Counted from the first letter of the stretch, positions 15,531 through 24,079 are shown. The stretch is 36,186 nt of DNA from Saccharothrix coeruleofusca (GCF_014648515.1 NZ_BMRG01000009.1:42567-78752); one strand, 5' to 3'. Notes: generated from the sequence alone by a model not told the origin. Translations and numbers: made by a program.

Positions 15531-16244
15531 TTGACGGATTCTGCGGCTCCACTTGTCAGGCTGCACGGGGTGCGGCGCTCGTACGGCAGTGGAATAACGA
15601 AGGTCACGGCCGTGGAGGACGTTGGTTTCGACGTGCACCGCGGTGAGTTAGTCGCGGTGATGGGGCCGAGTGGTTCCGGAAAATCCACCCTGCTGCTGGT
15701 CGTGGGCGGACTCGAACGACCGGACGCCGGTTCGGTCACCGTGGCAGGCGCGGAACTGGCCGGATTGTCCGAGGAAGCCCTCTACCGGCACCGTCGGCAG
15801 CACATCGGATTCGTGTTCCAGAACTACAACCTGATCCGCACGCTCACCGCGGTCGAGAACGTGGCGCTGCCCGCCGAGTTGAACGGGATGTCCTACCGCA
15901 AGGCCGTGTCGGAGGCCGAGGAGGCGTTGCGCGCCGTCGGGGTCGGCGACTTGGCCCAGCGCTTCCCCGACCAGATGTCGGGTGGGCAGCAGCAGCGCGT
16001 CGCCCTCGCGCGGGCGCTCGGCGGCGGCAGGCGGGTGCTGCTCGCCGACGAGCCGACCGGCGCGCTCGATTCGCACACCGCATCCGGGGTCCTGGACGTC
16101 ATGGCGCGGCGAGTGGCCGATGGCGCGGCGGGCATCGTCGTCACGCACGACCCCTCGGTCGCGGCAAGAGCGCACCGCACGATCCACTTGCGGGACGGTC
16201 GGATCGAGCGCATCGGCGTCGCCAGGGCGGGAACGGTCCGATGA
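15531..16244 (+). CDS. ABC transporter ATP-binding protein, LolD/MacB type, with TTA codon
   Basis: The 237-residue ATPase shows Walker A GPSGSGKST (45-53), Q-loop Gln97 (FVFQNYN), signature MSGGQQQRVA (149-158), Walker B VLLADEP (169-175) and H-loop His206 (THD). It belongs to the group that powers FtsX-like permeases (LolD, MacB, FtsE). The apparent start is TTG at 15531, with a poorly placed AAAGG upstream, so initiation may be inefficient. Codon 40 is TTA (15648-15650), implying dependence on bldA tRNA. The stop overlaps the permease start (ATGA), so the two subunits are made together. Likely role: energising export or extraction of a peptide, lipid or drug at the membrane. Confidence 0.93.
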   Translation: MTDSAAPLVRLHGVRRSYGSGITKVTAVEDVGFDVHRGELVAVMGPSGSGKSTLLLVVGGLERPDAGSVTVAGAELAGLSEEALYRHRRQHIGFVFQNYNLIRTLTAVENVALPAELNGMSYRKAVSEAEEALRAVGVGDLAQRFPDQMSGGQQQRVALARALGGGRRVLLADEPTGALDSHTASGVLDVMARRVADGAAGIVVTHDPSVAARAHRTIHLRDGRIERIGVARAGTVR

Positions 16245-18745
16245 GATTCCTGGTGCTCGCCAGCCGCCTGGCCCGTCGGGAGATGGCGGCCCAGCGCTCG
16301 TCCTCCTTGTTGGTGCTGATCCTGATCACCTTGCCGGTCCTGGGCATCACCGCCTACCTCACCGCCGACGCGTCGGCGATCGCGAGTCCCGAGAGCAGGA
16401 TCGCACGTGAACTGGGCGGCGCGGATGTCCGGGTGCTGGTCGAGGCGCCGGAGCCGTTCGCCGAGGGAGTGGCCCGCTCGCGTGCCGACATCACCACTGA
16501 GTTCGGACCGGATTCACAAGTCGCAGCCCTGGTGAAGGTCAGCGCGACGACACGGGCCGGAGACCGCGAGGTCCCGACGACGATCCACCTGCACGACACC
16601 GCGAGCCCGCTGACCGAACCGCTCTACCGACTGCTGTCCGGCAAGCGTCCCGCCTCCGCGGACGAGGTGGCGTTGTCCGAGGCCACCGCCCGACGGCTGG
16701 CCGTCTCGGTGGGGGACCGGGTGACCGTCGCGGGGGTGGATCGGCCGCTCGTGGTCAGCGGCGTCCAGTTCGACCCGAGGGACATCGAGGCGGCGTTCGC
16801 CGTGCTGCCCGACTCCGGCGAACTCGTCGGACCGCTGACGGCGGAGCGGGAAGCGTCACCGACCCTGTCGTGGCTGGTGAAGATCGGACCGCAGGCACCG
16901 CCGCCGGGCACCATCGGCACGCTCACCGTCGTCAACAAGCGCATGGTGCTGCTGGAGTCCCAACCGAGCAACCGCAGCCTGTTCTTCGGCGTCTTCCTCG
17001 GTTCGCTGCTGGAGATCACGCTGATCGTCGCCGCGGTGTTCGCCACGACGGCCAGGCGGCAGCGCCGCTTCTACGCCCTGCTCGCCCTCAGCGGCGCCGG
17101 ACCGCGCCAGCGCTTCGGCATCGCCTGCGCGCACGGCCTGGTCATCGGCGTGATCGCCGCCGCCATCGGAGTCGCGGGCGGCGTACTGGCCGCGCTCCTG
17201 CTGCGCGGCACCCTGGAGCAGGCCACCAAAACCAGGTGGGAGCAGCTGACCGTCCCGACCGGACTGTTGGGGCAGGTGGTCCTGCTGGCGGTGGCCGCCA
17301 CGGTGCTGAGCGCGGCGCTGGTGAGCCGGTCCTCCGCGACGCGGAACCCCGCCGAGGCCCTGCACGGCCGGGAGTCCGTCATCGGGAGGTCACGGCGCGG
17401 CCTGATCCTCGTCGGAGGAGGGCTGCTGGCGGTTGGCGTCACCTCGATGGTGTTCGGCCTGCTGGTCCGTCGGGAGACCTTCGCGCCGCTGGGCGTGCTG
17501 CTCGGCGTCTTCGGCGGCGGACTGCTGCTCACCGTGCTGCTGCCGCGCCTGCTGGTGGTGGGGCGGGGGATGCGACTGCCCGCGCGGCTCGCCATCCGCG
17601 ACACCGCGCTCGCCCCCAGCCGCACCGCAGCGCTGGCGACCGCCATCGCCTCGATGATCGCCGTTGCCACGACGATGACGTTCTACCTCACCGGGATGGC
17701 CGCCAATCCGGACTACAAGCCGTACGTGCCGGACGCCCCGGAGAACGCGGCGGTGTTCACCACCCGCGCGCCGGTCGCACCGGACGTCCTCGGCCGCGCG
17801 GCGGAACAGCTCGGAGCCCCCGGCGCCATCGCGTTCCGGGAGGCCGCGCTCAGCGTGCCGGAGGGGGCGACGCCCAGTCCGGTGCAGATCTCCTCCGCCG
17901 CGCTGGGCGCGTTCAGCCCGCTCACCGCGGTCGTGGCCGAGGACGAGGCCGATGAACTGCTCGGCAGGCCGCTCAGCGATGCCGAGCGGCGCGCGTTCAC
18001 CACGGGTTCGGCGCTGGCGCTGAACCCCGGCCTGGTGGCCGACGGCTCGGTCCTGCTCAAGGGCTCGCTCCCGCGCACACCGGGGAACGCGAGCACACCA
18101 CCGACGTTCACCGAGGTGGACGTCCGGATGCCCGCGCTCGTGGTGGCCGATCGGAAGTTCCGCCGCGCACCCTTGCTGCTGGTGACCGAGCAGGTCGCGC
18201 GCGCTCACAACCTGGAACCGCTGAGCCAGAGCTACTCCTACCTGTTCCGGTCCTCGGCGCTGCCCAGCGAAGCGGCCGAGGACCAGGCGCGGGCGACTCT
18301 GCTCGAAGGCGCGGAGGGGCGTGTGCTGTCGGGCAAGCTCCTGGTGGAGCGCGGCGACTCTCGACCGCGGGTGGTGAACCTGATCAACCGCTTGATCGTG
18401 CCCCTGCTGGTCGTGTTCTGCCTGGTGATCATCGCCATGGGCATCGGCCTGTCGACCAATCAGCTCAAGGACGACTTCGCGGTGCTCGCGGCGGTCGGCG
18501 CGCAGCCGGGGATCGTCCGCGCCGTGGCGTCGTGGCAGGCGGGCGCGACGGCCGCGATCGGCGTGGTCTTCGGTGTCGCCATAGGAGGGGCGGGTGCGGT
18601 CGCGATGGTCGCGGGCAGCGAAGCCCGCTGGACGGTGCTGCCGTTGGGGCTCACGGTCGCGGCGGCAGCGGCTGTCGTGCTGCTCGCCGCGGCACTGGGG
18701 CGCGCCACCGCGTCCCGCCGCCTGCCCACACCGCGTTGGACCTGA
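16241..18745 (+). CDS. FtsX-like ABC transporter permease
   Basis: The 834-residue membrane protein begins with a single membrane segment (about 21-42) and a large extracytoplasmic domain (about 43-245). A bundle of membrane segments follows between about 248 and 490, then a second extracytoplasmic domain (about 500-700) and three C-terminal segments (about 705-815). About ten segments in a duplicated FtsX arrangement match the large MacB/LolC-type permeases of actinobacteria. It is the partner of the ATPase just upstream, with a four-base overlap. Such pairs transport or extract substrates by mechanical coupling rather than forming a classical channel; antimicrobial peptide resistance is a common role. 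The small secreted protein upstream is a positional candidate for substrate or target. Confidence 0.9.
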   Translation: MRFLVLASRLARREMAAQRSSSLLVLILITLPVLGITAYLTADASAIASPESRIARELGGADVRVLVEAPEPFAEGVARSRADITTEFGPDSQVAALVKVSATTRAGDREVPTTIHLHDTASPLTEPLYRLLSGKRPASADEVALSEATARRLAVSVGDRVTVAGVDRPLVVSGVQFDPRDIEAAFAVLPDSGELVGPLTAEREASPTLSWLVKIGPQAPPPGTIGTLTVVNKRMVLLESQPSNRSLFFGVFLGSLLEITLIVAAVFATTARRQRRFYALLALSGAGPRQRFGIACAHGLVIGVIAAAIGVAGGVLAALLLRGTLEQATKTRWEQLTVPTGLLGQVVLLAVAATVLSAALVSRSSATRNPAEALHGRESVIGRSRRGLILVGGGLLAVGVTSMVFGLLVRRETFAPLGVLLGVFGGGLLLTVLLPRLLVVGRGMRLPARLAIRDTALAPSRTAALATAIASMIAVATTMTFYLTGMAANPDYKPYVPDAPENAAVFTTRAPVAPDVLGRAAEQLGAPGAIAFREAALSVPEGATPSPVQISSAALGAFSPLTAVVAEDEADELLGRPLSDAERRAFTTGSALALNPGLVADGSVLLKGSLPRTPGNASTPPTFTEVDVRMPALVVADRKFRRAPLLLVTEQVARAHNLEPLSQSYSYLFRSSALPSEAAEDQARATLLEGAEGRVLSGKLLVERGDSRPRVVNLINRLIVPLLVVFCLVIIAMGIGLSTNQLKDDFAVLAAVGAQPGIVRAVASWQAGATAAIGVVFGVAIGGAGAVAMVAGSEARWTVLPLGLTVAAAAAVVLLAAALGRATASRRLPTPRWT

Positions 18746-18764
18746 GGCGTCAACCGCGTTCGGG

Positions 18765-18782
18765 TCAGGGCTCTGTCCCTGA
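18765..18782 (+). terminator. Short hairpin after the ABC operon, possible terminator
   Basis: TCAGGG-CTCTGT-CCCTGA forms a 6-bp stem 20 bases after the permease stop. A perfect 12-bp palindrome (GGAGGGCCCTCC, 18812-18823) follows. Either could terminate the transporter transcript; neither has a T-tract. Confidence 0.35.
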
Positions 18783-18973
18783 TCTGCGCTGTGCTGATTC
18801 GTGGGGCAGCGGGAGGGCCCTCCTCCTCCCGCCGTCGACACGCGCAGGCAGGTCGGATCTCACCGCCCAACCCGGTTCCGGCTTCGGCGAACCGCGATCG
18901 TGGCGGCTGCGCGGACGGAGCGCCGTGGCACGTCTGCCGCTCCGGGGCGCGGGTCGTGCACGCGAGCGCGCTG

Positions 18974-18979
18974 CATACT
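18974..18979 (+). promoter_or_regulatory. -10-like element of a probably leaderless LysR transcript
   Basis: CATACT ends six bases before the ATG at 18986, and no ribosome-binding sequence is visible. Transcription starting at or next to the A of the ATG would give a leaderless mRNA, common in actinobacteria. No convincing -35 hexamer can be assigned. Confidence 0.35.
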
Positions 18980-18985
18980 GTGCCC

Positions 18986-19894
18986 ATGTCGCACGGTGAC
19001 CTCGGGCTGTTGCACGAACTGCGCGCTCTTTCCATCATGCTCGAGGAGAGGAACGTGACGCGGGCGGCGGGCCGGTTCCACCTGAGCCAGTCCTCGATGA
19101 GCCGGACGTTGCAGCGGTTGCGCGCGTTGTTCGGCGACGAGCTGCTGGTCCGGTCCGGCGGCGAGTACGAGCTGACCCCGAGGGCGCGGGAGGTGCAGCG
19201 CGAGCTGGTCCTGCTCCTGCCGCGCCTGGAGAGACTCCTCGCGGGCCGGGGCTTCGACCCCGCCACGGCGACCGGTGTCGTGCGGATCATCGGCACCGAC
19301 TACACCACCTCGACGCTGGGGCCGCACCTGCTGCCCCGGCTGTTCCTGGCCGCCCCCGAGCTGGAAGTCCGCGTCCAGCACAAGGACGGGGACGCGTTCG
19401 CGGCCTTGGAGCGGGGTCGGGCCGACATCGCCCTGTCCGTGCTCCGCCCGACCTCCCCGCTGCGGTGGGAGCAGCTGTTCACCGACGACGTGGTCTGCGC
19501 GGTGGACCGCGACCACCCGGTGCGGGAGCGCTTCTCGCTGGCCGACTACACCGCGGCCCGCCACGTGGTCGTCGCCCTGATCCAGCGGGGACAACCGATG
19601 ATCGACCGGTGGTTGGAGGAGCTGGGCCGCACCAGGGTGGCGGCGGTGCGGGTGGCGGACTTCGGCTCGGCGTTCGCCCCGCTGCCCGGCACCACCCTCG
19701 TGGCGACGATCCCGCGACGGCTGGCGGAGCTGCGGGTGGCCGCCCATCCGGGAGTCCGGCTGGTCGAGGCCCCGGAGGAGTTCGACGCCTTCCCGTACGG
19801 GATGGCCTGGCACGCGCGCCTGGACTCCGACCCGATGCACGCCTGGCTGCGCGAGGTGGTCCGGGCCGCGGCCGCGGAGCTGACCTCCGGGTGA
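18986..19894 (+). CDS. LysR-family transcriptional regulator
   Basis: The 302-residue protein is of normal LysR length when started at ATG 18986 (MSHGDLGLL). The frame is open further upstream, but that extension is low-complexity. The N-terminal winged helix-turn-helix contains NVTRAAGRFHLSQSSMSRTLQRLR (in part residues 27-50) and LVRSGGEYELTPRA. The effector-binding domain follows from about residue 90, with a short linker helix. It is convergent with the molybdenum oxidoreductase operon, ending 33 bases from the end of its last gene. LysR proteins usually act on adjacent divergent promoters, so control of that operon is possible but not shown by position. The effector is unknown. Confidence 0.92.
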   Translation: MSHGDLGLLHELRALSIMLEERNVTRAAGRFHLSQSSMSRTLQRLRALFGDELLVRSGGEYELTPRAREVQRELVLLLPRLERLLAGRGFDPATATGVVRIIGTDYTTSTLGPHLLPRLFLAAPELEVRVQHKDGDAFAALERGRADIALSVLRPTSPLRWEQLFTDDVVCAVDRDHPVRERFSLADYTAARHVVVALIQRGQPMIDRWLEELGRTRVAAVRVADFGSAFAPLPGTTLVATIPRRLAELRVAAHPGVRLVEAPEEFDAFPYGMAWHARLDSDPMHAWLREVVRAAAAELTSG

Positions 19895-19926
19895 CCGGCG
19901 GGTCGGCTCCGCGGCCGCGCACGGCC

Positions 19927-22113
19927 TCACAGCAGCTTGTCGAGCGTGATCGGCAGGTCGTGGACGCGGACGCCGGTCGCGTTGTACACCGCGTTGCCGA
20001 TCGCCGCCGCGGCCGAGATCATGCCTATCTCGCCCAGCCCGCGGACCCCGGACTCGCTGATGTGCGGGTCGGGGCGGTCCAGCCAGTGCACGTCGATCTC
20101 CGGTGTGTCGGCGTGCACCGGGACGAGGTAGTCCGCCATGCTCGCCGCGGCGAACCTGCCGTCCGGCTCGATCGGGTCGGCCTCCAGCAGGGCGTGCCCG
20201 ATGCCCCAGATGATCGAGCCCACGAGCTGGCCGCGGGCCGCCTTGGCGTTGACCACCCGTCCCACGTCGAACACCGACGTGAACCGGTTGACGCGAGGCT
20301 CCCCGGTCAGCCGGTGGACCCGGACCTCGCAGAAGTGGGCGCCGAAGCAGTGGAACCGGTACCGGGAGGCGCTCTGGTCCGGGGCGGCGGTGCCGACCGC
20401 CTCGACGTGCGGCAGCCCCATGGCCCGCAGCAGGGTGGGGAAGTCGACCGACCGGCCGCGCGCCTCGACCCGGCCCCGCCGGTAGCGCACACTCGCGGGA
20501 TCGAGACCCGCGAACGGCGAGCGCGGGTTGTCCACGGCAGACCGGACGAGCGCTTCGACGGCGGCCCGGCACGCGGCCTGCACCGCGGGCACCGTGCTCG
20601 TGGTGACACTGGAGCCGTACGCGCCGACGCCGCCGGGTGGGAGCGCGGAATCGCCGACCTCGGCCGTGATGGAGCCGACCGGCAGCTCCAGCTCGTCCGC
20701 CGCGACCACCGCCAGCACGGTGGAGGCTCCGGTGCCGGGGTCGGACGTGCCCGAGCCGACGGCGACGTGACCGTCGTCGAGGAACCGCGCCCGCGCCGAG
20801 GCGGGCTGCCGCCACGCGATGTAGACCGCGCTGGCCATGCCCATGCCGATCAGCCAGTCGCCGTCGGTCCGGGACCGGGGGCGCGCCGAGCGCCGGTCCC
20901 AGCCGAACCGCTGGGCCCCGACCCGGTAGCACTCGTCGAGGTGCTTGCTGGAGAAGCGGCGTCCCTCGACCGGGTCCTCCGTCGCGTAGTTGCGCAGCCG
21001 CAGCTCCACCGGGTCCACCCCGGTGCGCGCGGCGAGCTCGTCCATCGCGGTTTCCAGCGCGAACATGCCGGGCGCCTCGGCGGGCGCCCGCATCGACCAG
21101 GTCGGCGGGGTGTCCAGGGTGACCAGCCGCTGGTCGATCCGGATGTTCGGCGTGCGGTACATCACGGCGGAGGTCTCGCGGCCGGGCATCATCCGCCAGC
21201 CACCGGCCGCGGGCAGCTCCCCGTCGCTGTCGTGGCTGAGCGCGCGGAGCCTGCCGTCGGCATCGGCCCCGAGCCGGATCGTCTGCCGGACGGCTCCCCG
21301 GTGGCCGATGGCGGTGAACACCTGTTCGCGGCTGAGCACCAGCTTCACCGGCCTGCCGAGTTCGCGGGCGGCCGCGGCGCACAGCAGCGCCTCGTTCCAC
21401 ACCGGCGAGCGCTGGCCGAAGCCACCACCGGTGTACCGGCAGATCAGCCGGACCTTGCCCGGCTCGACACCGAGGCGGGCGGCGATCGTCGCGGCGGCCT
21501 GCTGCGGCGCCTGCGCTCCGGTGTAGACGGTGAGCTGGTCGTCCACCCACACCGCGGTCGTGGCGTGGGGCTCCATCGCGATGTGGTGCTGGGCGTGCTG
21601 GCTGACCGAGGTGGTGACGGTCACCGGGCTCGACGCCAGCGCGGCGTCGATGGAGGGCGTCCCCGGCGCCAGCTTCTGCACGAGGCCCTGCGGCACACCG
21701 GGGCCCGCGTCGGCCAACGAGGTCCGCGGCGGTGTGACCGCGTAGTCCGCCGTGACCAGCGCGGCCGCGTCCCTGGCCCGCTCGGCGGTGTCCGCCACGA
21801 CCAGGCCGATGATCTGGCCGCGGAAGCGCACAGCGGTGTCCTGCAACGCGCTGTAGTTCTCGCCGCTGTGCTGGGGACTCGGGGGGTTGAGCGGCAGCGG
21901 GCGAAACGGCGTGAAGACGGCGATGACGCCGGGGGCGGCTTCGGCGCGGGACACGTCCATGCCGCGGACCTCGCCGCGGCCGACGGTGGCCTGGACGAGG
22001 TGGGCGTGGACCAGGCCCTCGGGGCGGTAGTCGGCGGCGTACGGCGCGCTGCCGGTGACCTTCGCGGGACCGTCGACGCGGTCGGTCCGGCGTCCGATGG
22101 GGGAGGGGGTCAT
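19927..22113 (-). CDS. paoC: Molybdenum-cofactor subunit of a periplasmic-type aldehyde oxidoreductase (PaoC-like)
   Basis: The 728-residue protein, taken from ATG 22113, overlaps the stop of the FAD subunit by four bases. It has the two-domain xanthine-oxidase fold of the large subunit. The N-terminal DGPAKVTGSAPYAADYR segment starts the a/b hammerhead domain. FGQRSPVWNEALLCAAAARELGRPVK-type cofactor-binding stretches lie in the middle, and the catalytic glutamate (Glu695, GLGEIGM) is near the C-terminus, where E. coli PaoC has its essential Glu. It oxidises aldehydes or N-heterocycles by hydroxylation with water. It lacks its own signal peptide and would be co-exported with the Tat-targeted iron-sulfur subunit. 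The dedicated MocA/XdhC-type chaperone is not in the window. Confidence 0.9.
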   Translation of the reverse strand: MTPSPIGRRTDRVDGPAKVTGSAPYAADYRPEGLVHAHLVQATVGRGEVRGMDVSRAEAAPGVIAVFTPFRPLPLNPPSPQHSGENYSALQDTAVRFRGQIIGLVVADTAERARDAAALVTADYAVTPPRTSLADAGPGVPQGLVQKLAPGTPSIDAALASSPVTVTTSVSQHAQHHIAMEPHATTAVWVDDQLTVYTGAQAPQQAAATIAARLGVEPGKVRLICRYTGGGFGQRSPVWNEALLCAAAARELGRPVKLVLSREQVFTAIGHRGAVRQTIRLGADADGRLRALSHDSDGELPAAGGWRMMPGRETSAVMYRTPNIRIDQRLVTLDTPPTWSMRAPAEAPGMFALETAMDELAARTGVDPVELRLRNYATEDPVEGRRFSSKHLDECYRVGAQRFGWDRRSARPRSRTDGDWLIGMGMASAVYIAWRQPASARARFLDDGHVAVGSGTSDPGTGASTVLAVVAADELELPVGSITAEVGDSALPPGGVGAYGSSVTTSTVPAVQAACRAAVEALVRSAVDNPRSPFAGLDPASVRYRRGRVEARGRSVDFPTLLRAMGLPHVEAVGTAAPDQSASRYRFHCFGAHFCEVRVHRLTGEPRVNRFTSVFDVGRVVNAKAARGQLVGSIIWGIGHALLEADPIEPDGRFAAASMADYLVPVHADTPEIDVHWLDRPDPHISESGVRGLGEIGMISAAAAIGNAVYNATGVRVHDLPITLDKLL

Positions 22114-23087
22114 CGGGGCTGCTCCAGTTCCAGCAGAGCGCGGATCAGGGTGCGCTTCATCAGCTCGGGCTTGAAGGCGTTGTGCCGCAACGGTCGAGCC
22201 CCCTCCACCGCGGCGGCAGCGGCCGTCGCGTAGGTGTCCTCCCCGGCGCGGCGGCCCGCCAGCGCCTTCTCGACCGCGGGCAGCCGCCACGGCCGGGTGC
22301 CCATGCCGCCGACCGCCACGCGTGCCTCGACGATGGTGTCGCCGACGCGCCGGACCGCCACCGCCGCCGAGGAGAGCGCGAACTCGTAGGACTGCCGGTC
22401 CCGGATCTTCAGGTAGGTCGAGCGCGTGGCCCAGTCCAGAGGCGGGACGACCACCTCGGTGACCAGTTCACCGGGCCGCAGGTCGTGTTCGAGGTGGGGG
22501 GTGTCACCGGGCAGCGGGTAGAAGTCGCGCAGGTCGACGGTGCGCGTGCCGTCCCGGCCCCGCAGCCGCACCTTGGCGTCGAGGGCGACCAGCGCCACCG
22601 CCAGGTCGCTGGGGTGGGTGGCCACGCACGAGTCGCTGGTGCCCAGCACGGCGTGCGTCCGGTTCTCGCCCTCGACCGCCGGGCAGCCGCTGCCCGGCTG
22701 CCGCTTGTTGCAGGGCGTGCTCACGTCGCGGAAGTAGCCGCACCGCGTGCGCTGCAGCAGGTTCCCGCCGATGCTGGCCATGTTGCGCAGCTGGCCGGAG
22801 GCGCTCAGCTCCAGCGCCCGGCTCAGCACCGGGTAGCCGCGGCGGACGTGGGGGTCCGCCGCCACGTCGCTCATCCGCTCCAGCGCCCCGATCCGCAGAC
22901 CGCCGCCGGTCGCGTCGATCCCGCGCAGCGGCAGGCGGTTGATGTCCAGGACGTGCCGGGGGCTCATGACTTCGAGCTTCATCAGGTCCACGAGCGTGGT
23001 GCCGCCCGCGAGGAACGCGGTGTCGGAACCCGAGCGCCGCACGGCGTCGCCGACGTCGGCGGGGCGGTCGAACCGGAACTCGCGCAT
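22110..23087 (-). CDS. paoB: FAD and [4Fe-4S] subunit of aldehyde oxidoreductase (PaoB-like)
   Basis: The 325-residue subunit starts at ATG 23087, overlapping the stop of the iron-sulfur subunit by one base (TGATG). The FAD-binding motif is FLAGGTTLVDLMK (25-37), with a second ASIGGNLLQRT (104-114). Four cysteines at 116, 126, 135 and 154, in CGYFRDVSTPCNKRQPGSGC and SDSCVATHPSD, match the extra [4Fe-4S] cluster that distinguishes E. coli PaoB from ordinary xanthine dehydrogenase FAD subunits. It transfers electrons from the two [2Fe-2S] clusters to FAD and on to the acceptor. The C-terminal CO dehydrogenase flavoprotein domain (about 210-315) is intact. Confidence 0.93.
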   Translation of the reverse strand: MREFRFDRPADVGDAVRRSGSDTAFLAGGTTLVDLMKLEVMSPRHVLDINRLPLRGIDATGGGLRIGALERMSDVAADPHVRRGYPVLSRALELSASGQLRNMASIGGNLLQRTRCGYFRDVSTPCNKRQPGSGCPAVEGENRTHAVLGTSDSCVATHPSDLAVALVALDAKVRLRGRDGTRTVDLRDFYPLPGDTPHLEHDLRPGELVTEVVVPPLDWATRSTYLKIRDRQSYEFALSSAAVAVRRVGDTIVEARVAVGGMGTRPWRLPAVEKALAGRRAGEDTYATAAAAAVEGARPLRHNAFKPELMKRTLIRALLELEQPR

Positions 23088-23668
23088 CAGCGCATCTCCG
23101 CCCGCGCCTGGCGGATCGCGGCCGCGATACCGGGGTAGGCGCTGCATCGGCAGATGTTGCCCGACATCTGCTCGCGGATCTCCGAGTCGGTCCGGGCGCC
23201 TCCTTCGGCGATGACCGCGGCCGCGGACATGATCTGCCCAGGGGTGCAGAACCCGCACTGGAGGCCGTCGTGGTCGATGAACGCCCGCTGGAGCGGGTGC
23301 AGCCGGTCGCCGTCGGCCAGCCCCTCGATCGTGGTCACGGTCGCACCGTCCACCGAGGCCAGCAGGGTCAGGCAGGAGACGACCCGCCGCCCGTCGACGT
23401 GCACGGTGCACGCGCCGCACTGGCCGCGGTCGCAGCCTTTCTTGGTGCCGGTCAACCGCATCCGATCCCGTAGCGCGTCCAACAGCGTCGTGCGCGGGTC
23501 GGCGGTCAGCGACGTGGCCGTCCCGTTGACCGTCATGCGCACGGCGACTTCCTCGGTCGTGGTCCGCGCCGCGGCACTCCCGCCGTCCGACGGGGCGGTG
23601 GCGGCCACGGCGGCGCTGCCCGCCAGGCCGAGCAGCCCGCGTCTGGTGATGCCCTCGTACTGCGTCAT
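23087..23668 (-). CDS. paoA: Tat-exported [2Fe-2S] subunit of aldehyde oxidoreductase (PaoA-like)
   Basis: The 193-residue protein begins with a twin-arginine signal (ITRRGLLGLAGSAAVAATA, Arg9-Arg10). The plant-type cluster ligands are Cys79, 84, 87 and 99, and the second cluster ligands are Cys138, 141, 173 and 175 (CGFCTPGQ and NICRCSAYPG). This is the electron-transfer subunit of molybdenum hydroxylases. The Tat signal means the folded heterotrimer is carried across the membrane, as in E. coli PaoABC. It is the first gene of a three-gene operon with overlapping stops and starts. ATG 23668 was chosen because the Tat motif follows directly; the ribosome site is weak (GGACG). Confidence 0.93.
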   Translation of the reverse strand: MTQYEGITRRGLLGLAGSAAVAATAPSDGGSAAARTTTEEVAVRMTVNGTATSLTADPRTTLLDALRDRMRLTGTKKGCDRGQCGACTVHVDGRRVVSCLTLLASVDGATVTTIEGLADGDRLHPLQRAFIDHDGLQCGFCTPGQIMSAAAVIAEGGARTDSEIREQMSGNICRCSAYPGIAAAIRQARAEMR

Positions 23669-23897
23669 GGAATTCAGCGTCCGCCGTGGACGACGTCACC
23701 GCCAACGCGAGTTGCGGATCGCTCACATGCGTCCGGCGCATGGGTCGGGACGGGTGGCGGCTGGTCACGGCGTTCGCCGGGGGAGCGACGGCCGCCGGTG
23801 TCGAGCACGTCGTCCGCACGTCGGCCATCCTGGTCCGAAGTGGACACCAGAGCCGGGCCTGCGACGTCAAGGTTCGCAGGCGGCGACGGCCGACGAC

Positions 23898-24047
23898 CTG
23901 GCGCCTCCGCGCGCGGCGCACCCGCTGCCGCCGGTGGAGACCGGTCCGGGCACGCACGCGCTGATCATCCACCCGGACCACCGCGACCACGAGCTGATCG
24001 CCCGGCTCGTCACGACCGGCGGCGCGTGGGATGCGGGGTGTCGGTGA
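23898..24047 (+). pseudogene. Possible C-terminal coding remnant without a start
   Basis: One plus-strand frame reads TADDLAPPRAAHPLPPVETG and then THALIIHPDHRDHELIARLV, ending at a TGA (24045-24047) inside the hairpin arm. The alternation of hydrophobic and charged residues looks more protein-like than the other frames here, but no start codon or longer domain precedes it. I do not recognise the parent family. It may be the tail of a deleted gene or chance. Confidence 0.25.
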
Positions 24048-24079
24048 GCGGATCGCCACGATCCGCTCACCGACACCCC
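24035..24079 (-). terminator. 21-bp perfect hairpin with CCA loop, likely terminator
   Basis: Bases 24035-24055 are exactly complementary to 24059-24079, leaving a three-base loop (CCA). The hairpin starts 22 bases after the stop of the leftward secreted-protein gene and so is well placed to end the MFS/secreted-protein transcript. There is no T-tract. A stem this long and perfect is unusual and could also act on rightward transcription. Confidence 0.7.

Noticed and set aside
18791-18985. 65-codon N-terminal extension of the LysR regulator
   Set aside because: Arg/Pro/Ser-rich; LysR proteins begin with the helix-turn-helix a few residues after the ATG at 18986.
18860-21550. 896-codon minus-strand frame through the LysR gene and paoC
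   Set aside because: Frame-shifted shadow of paoC and antisense to LysR; low-complexity Arg/Gly/Ala sequence.
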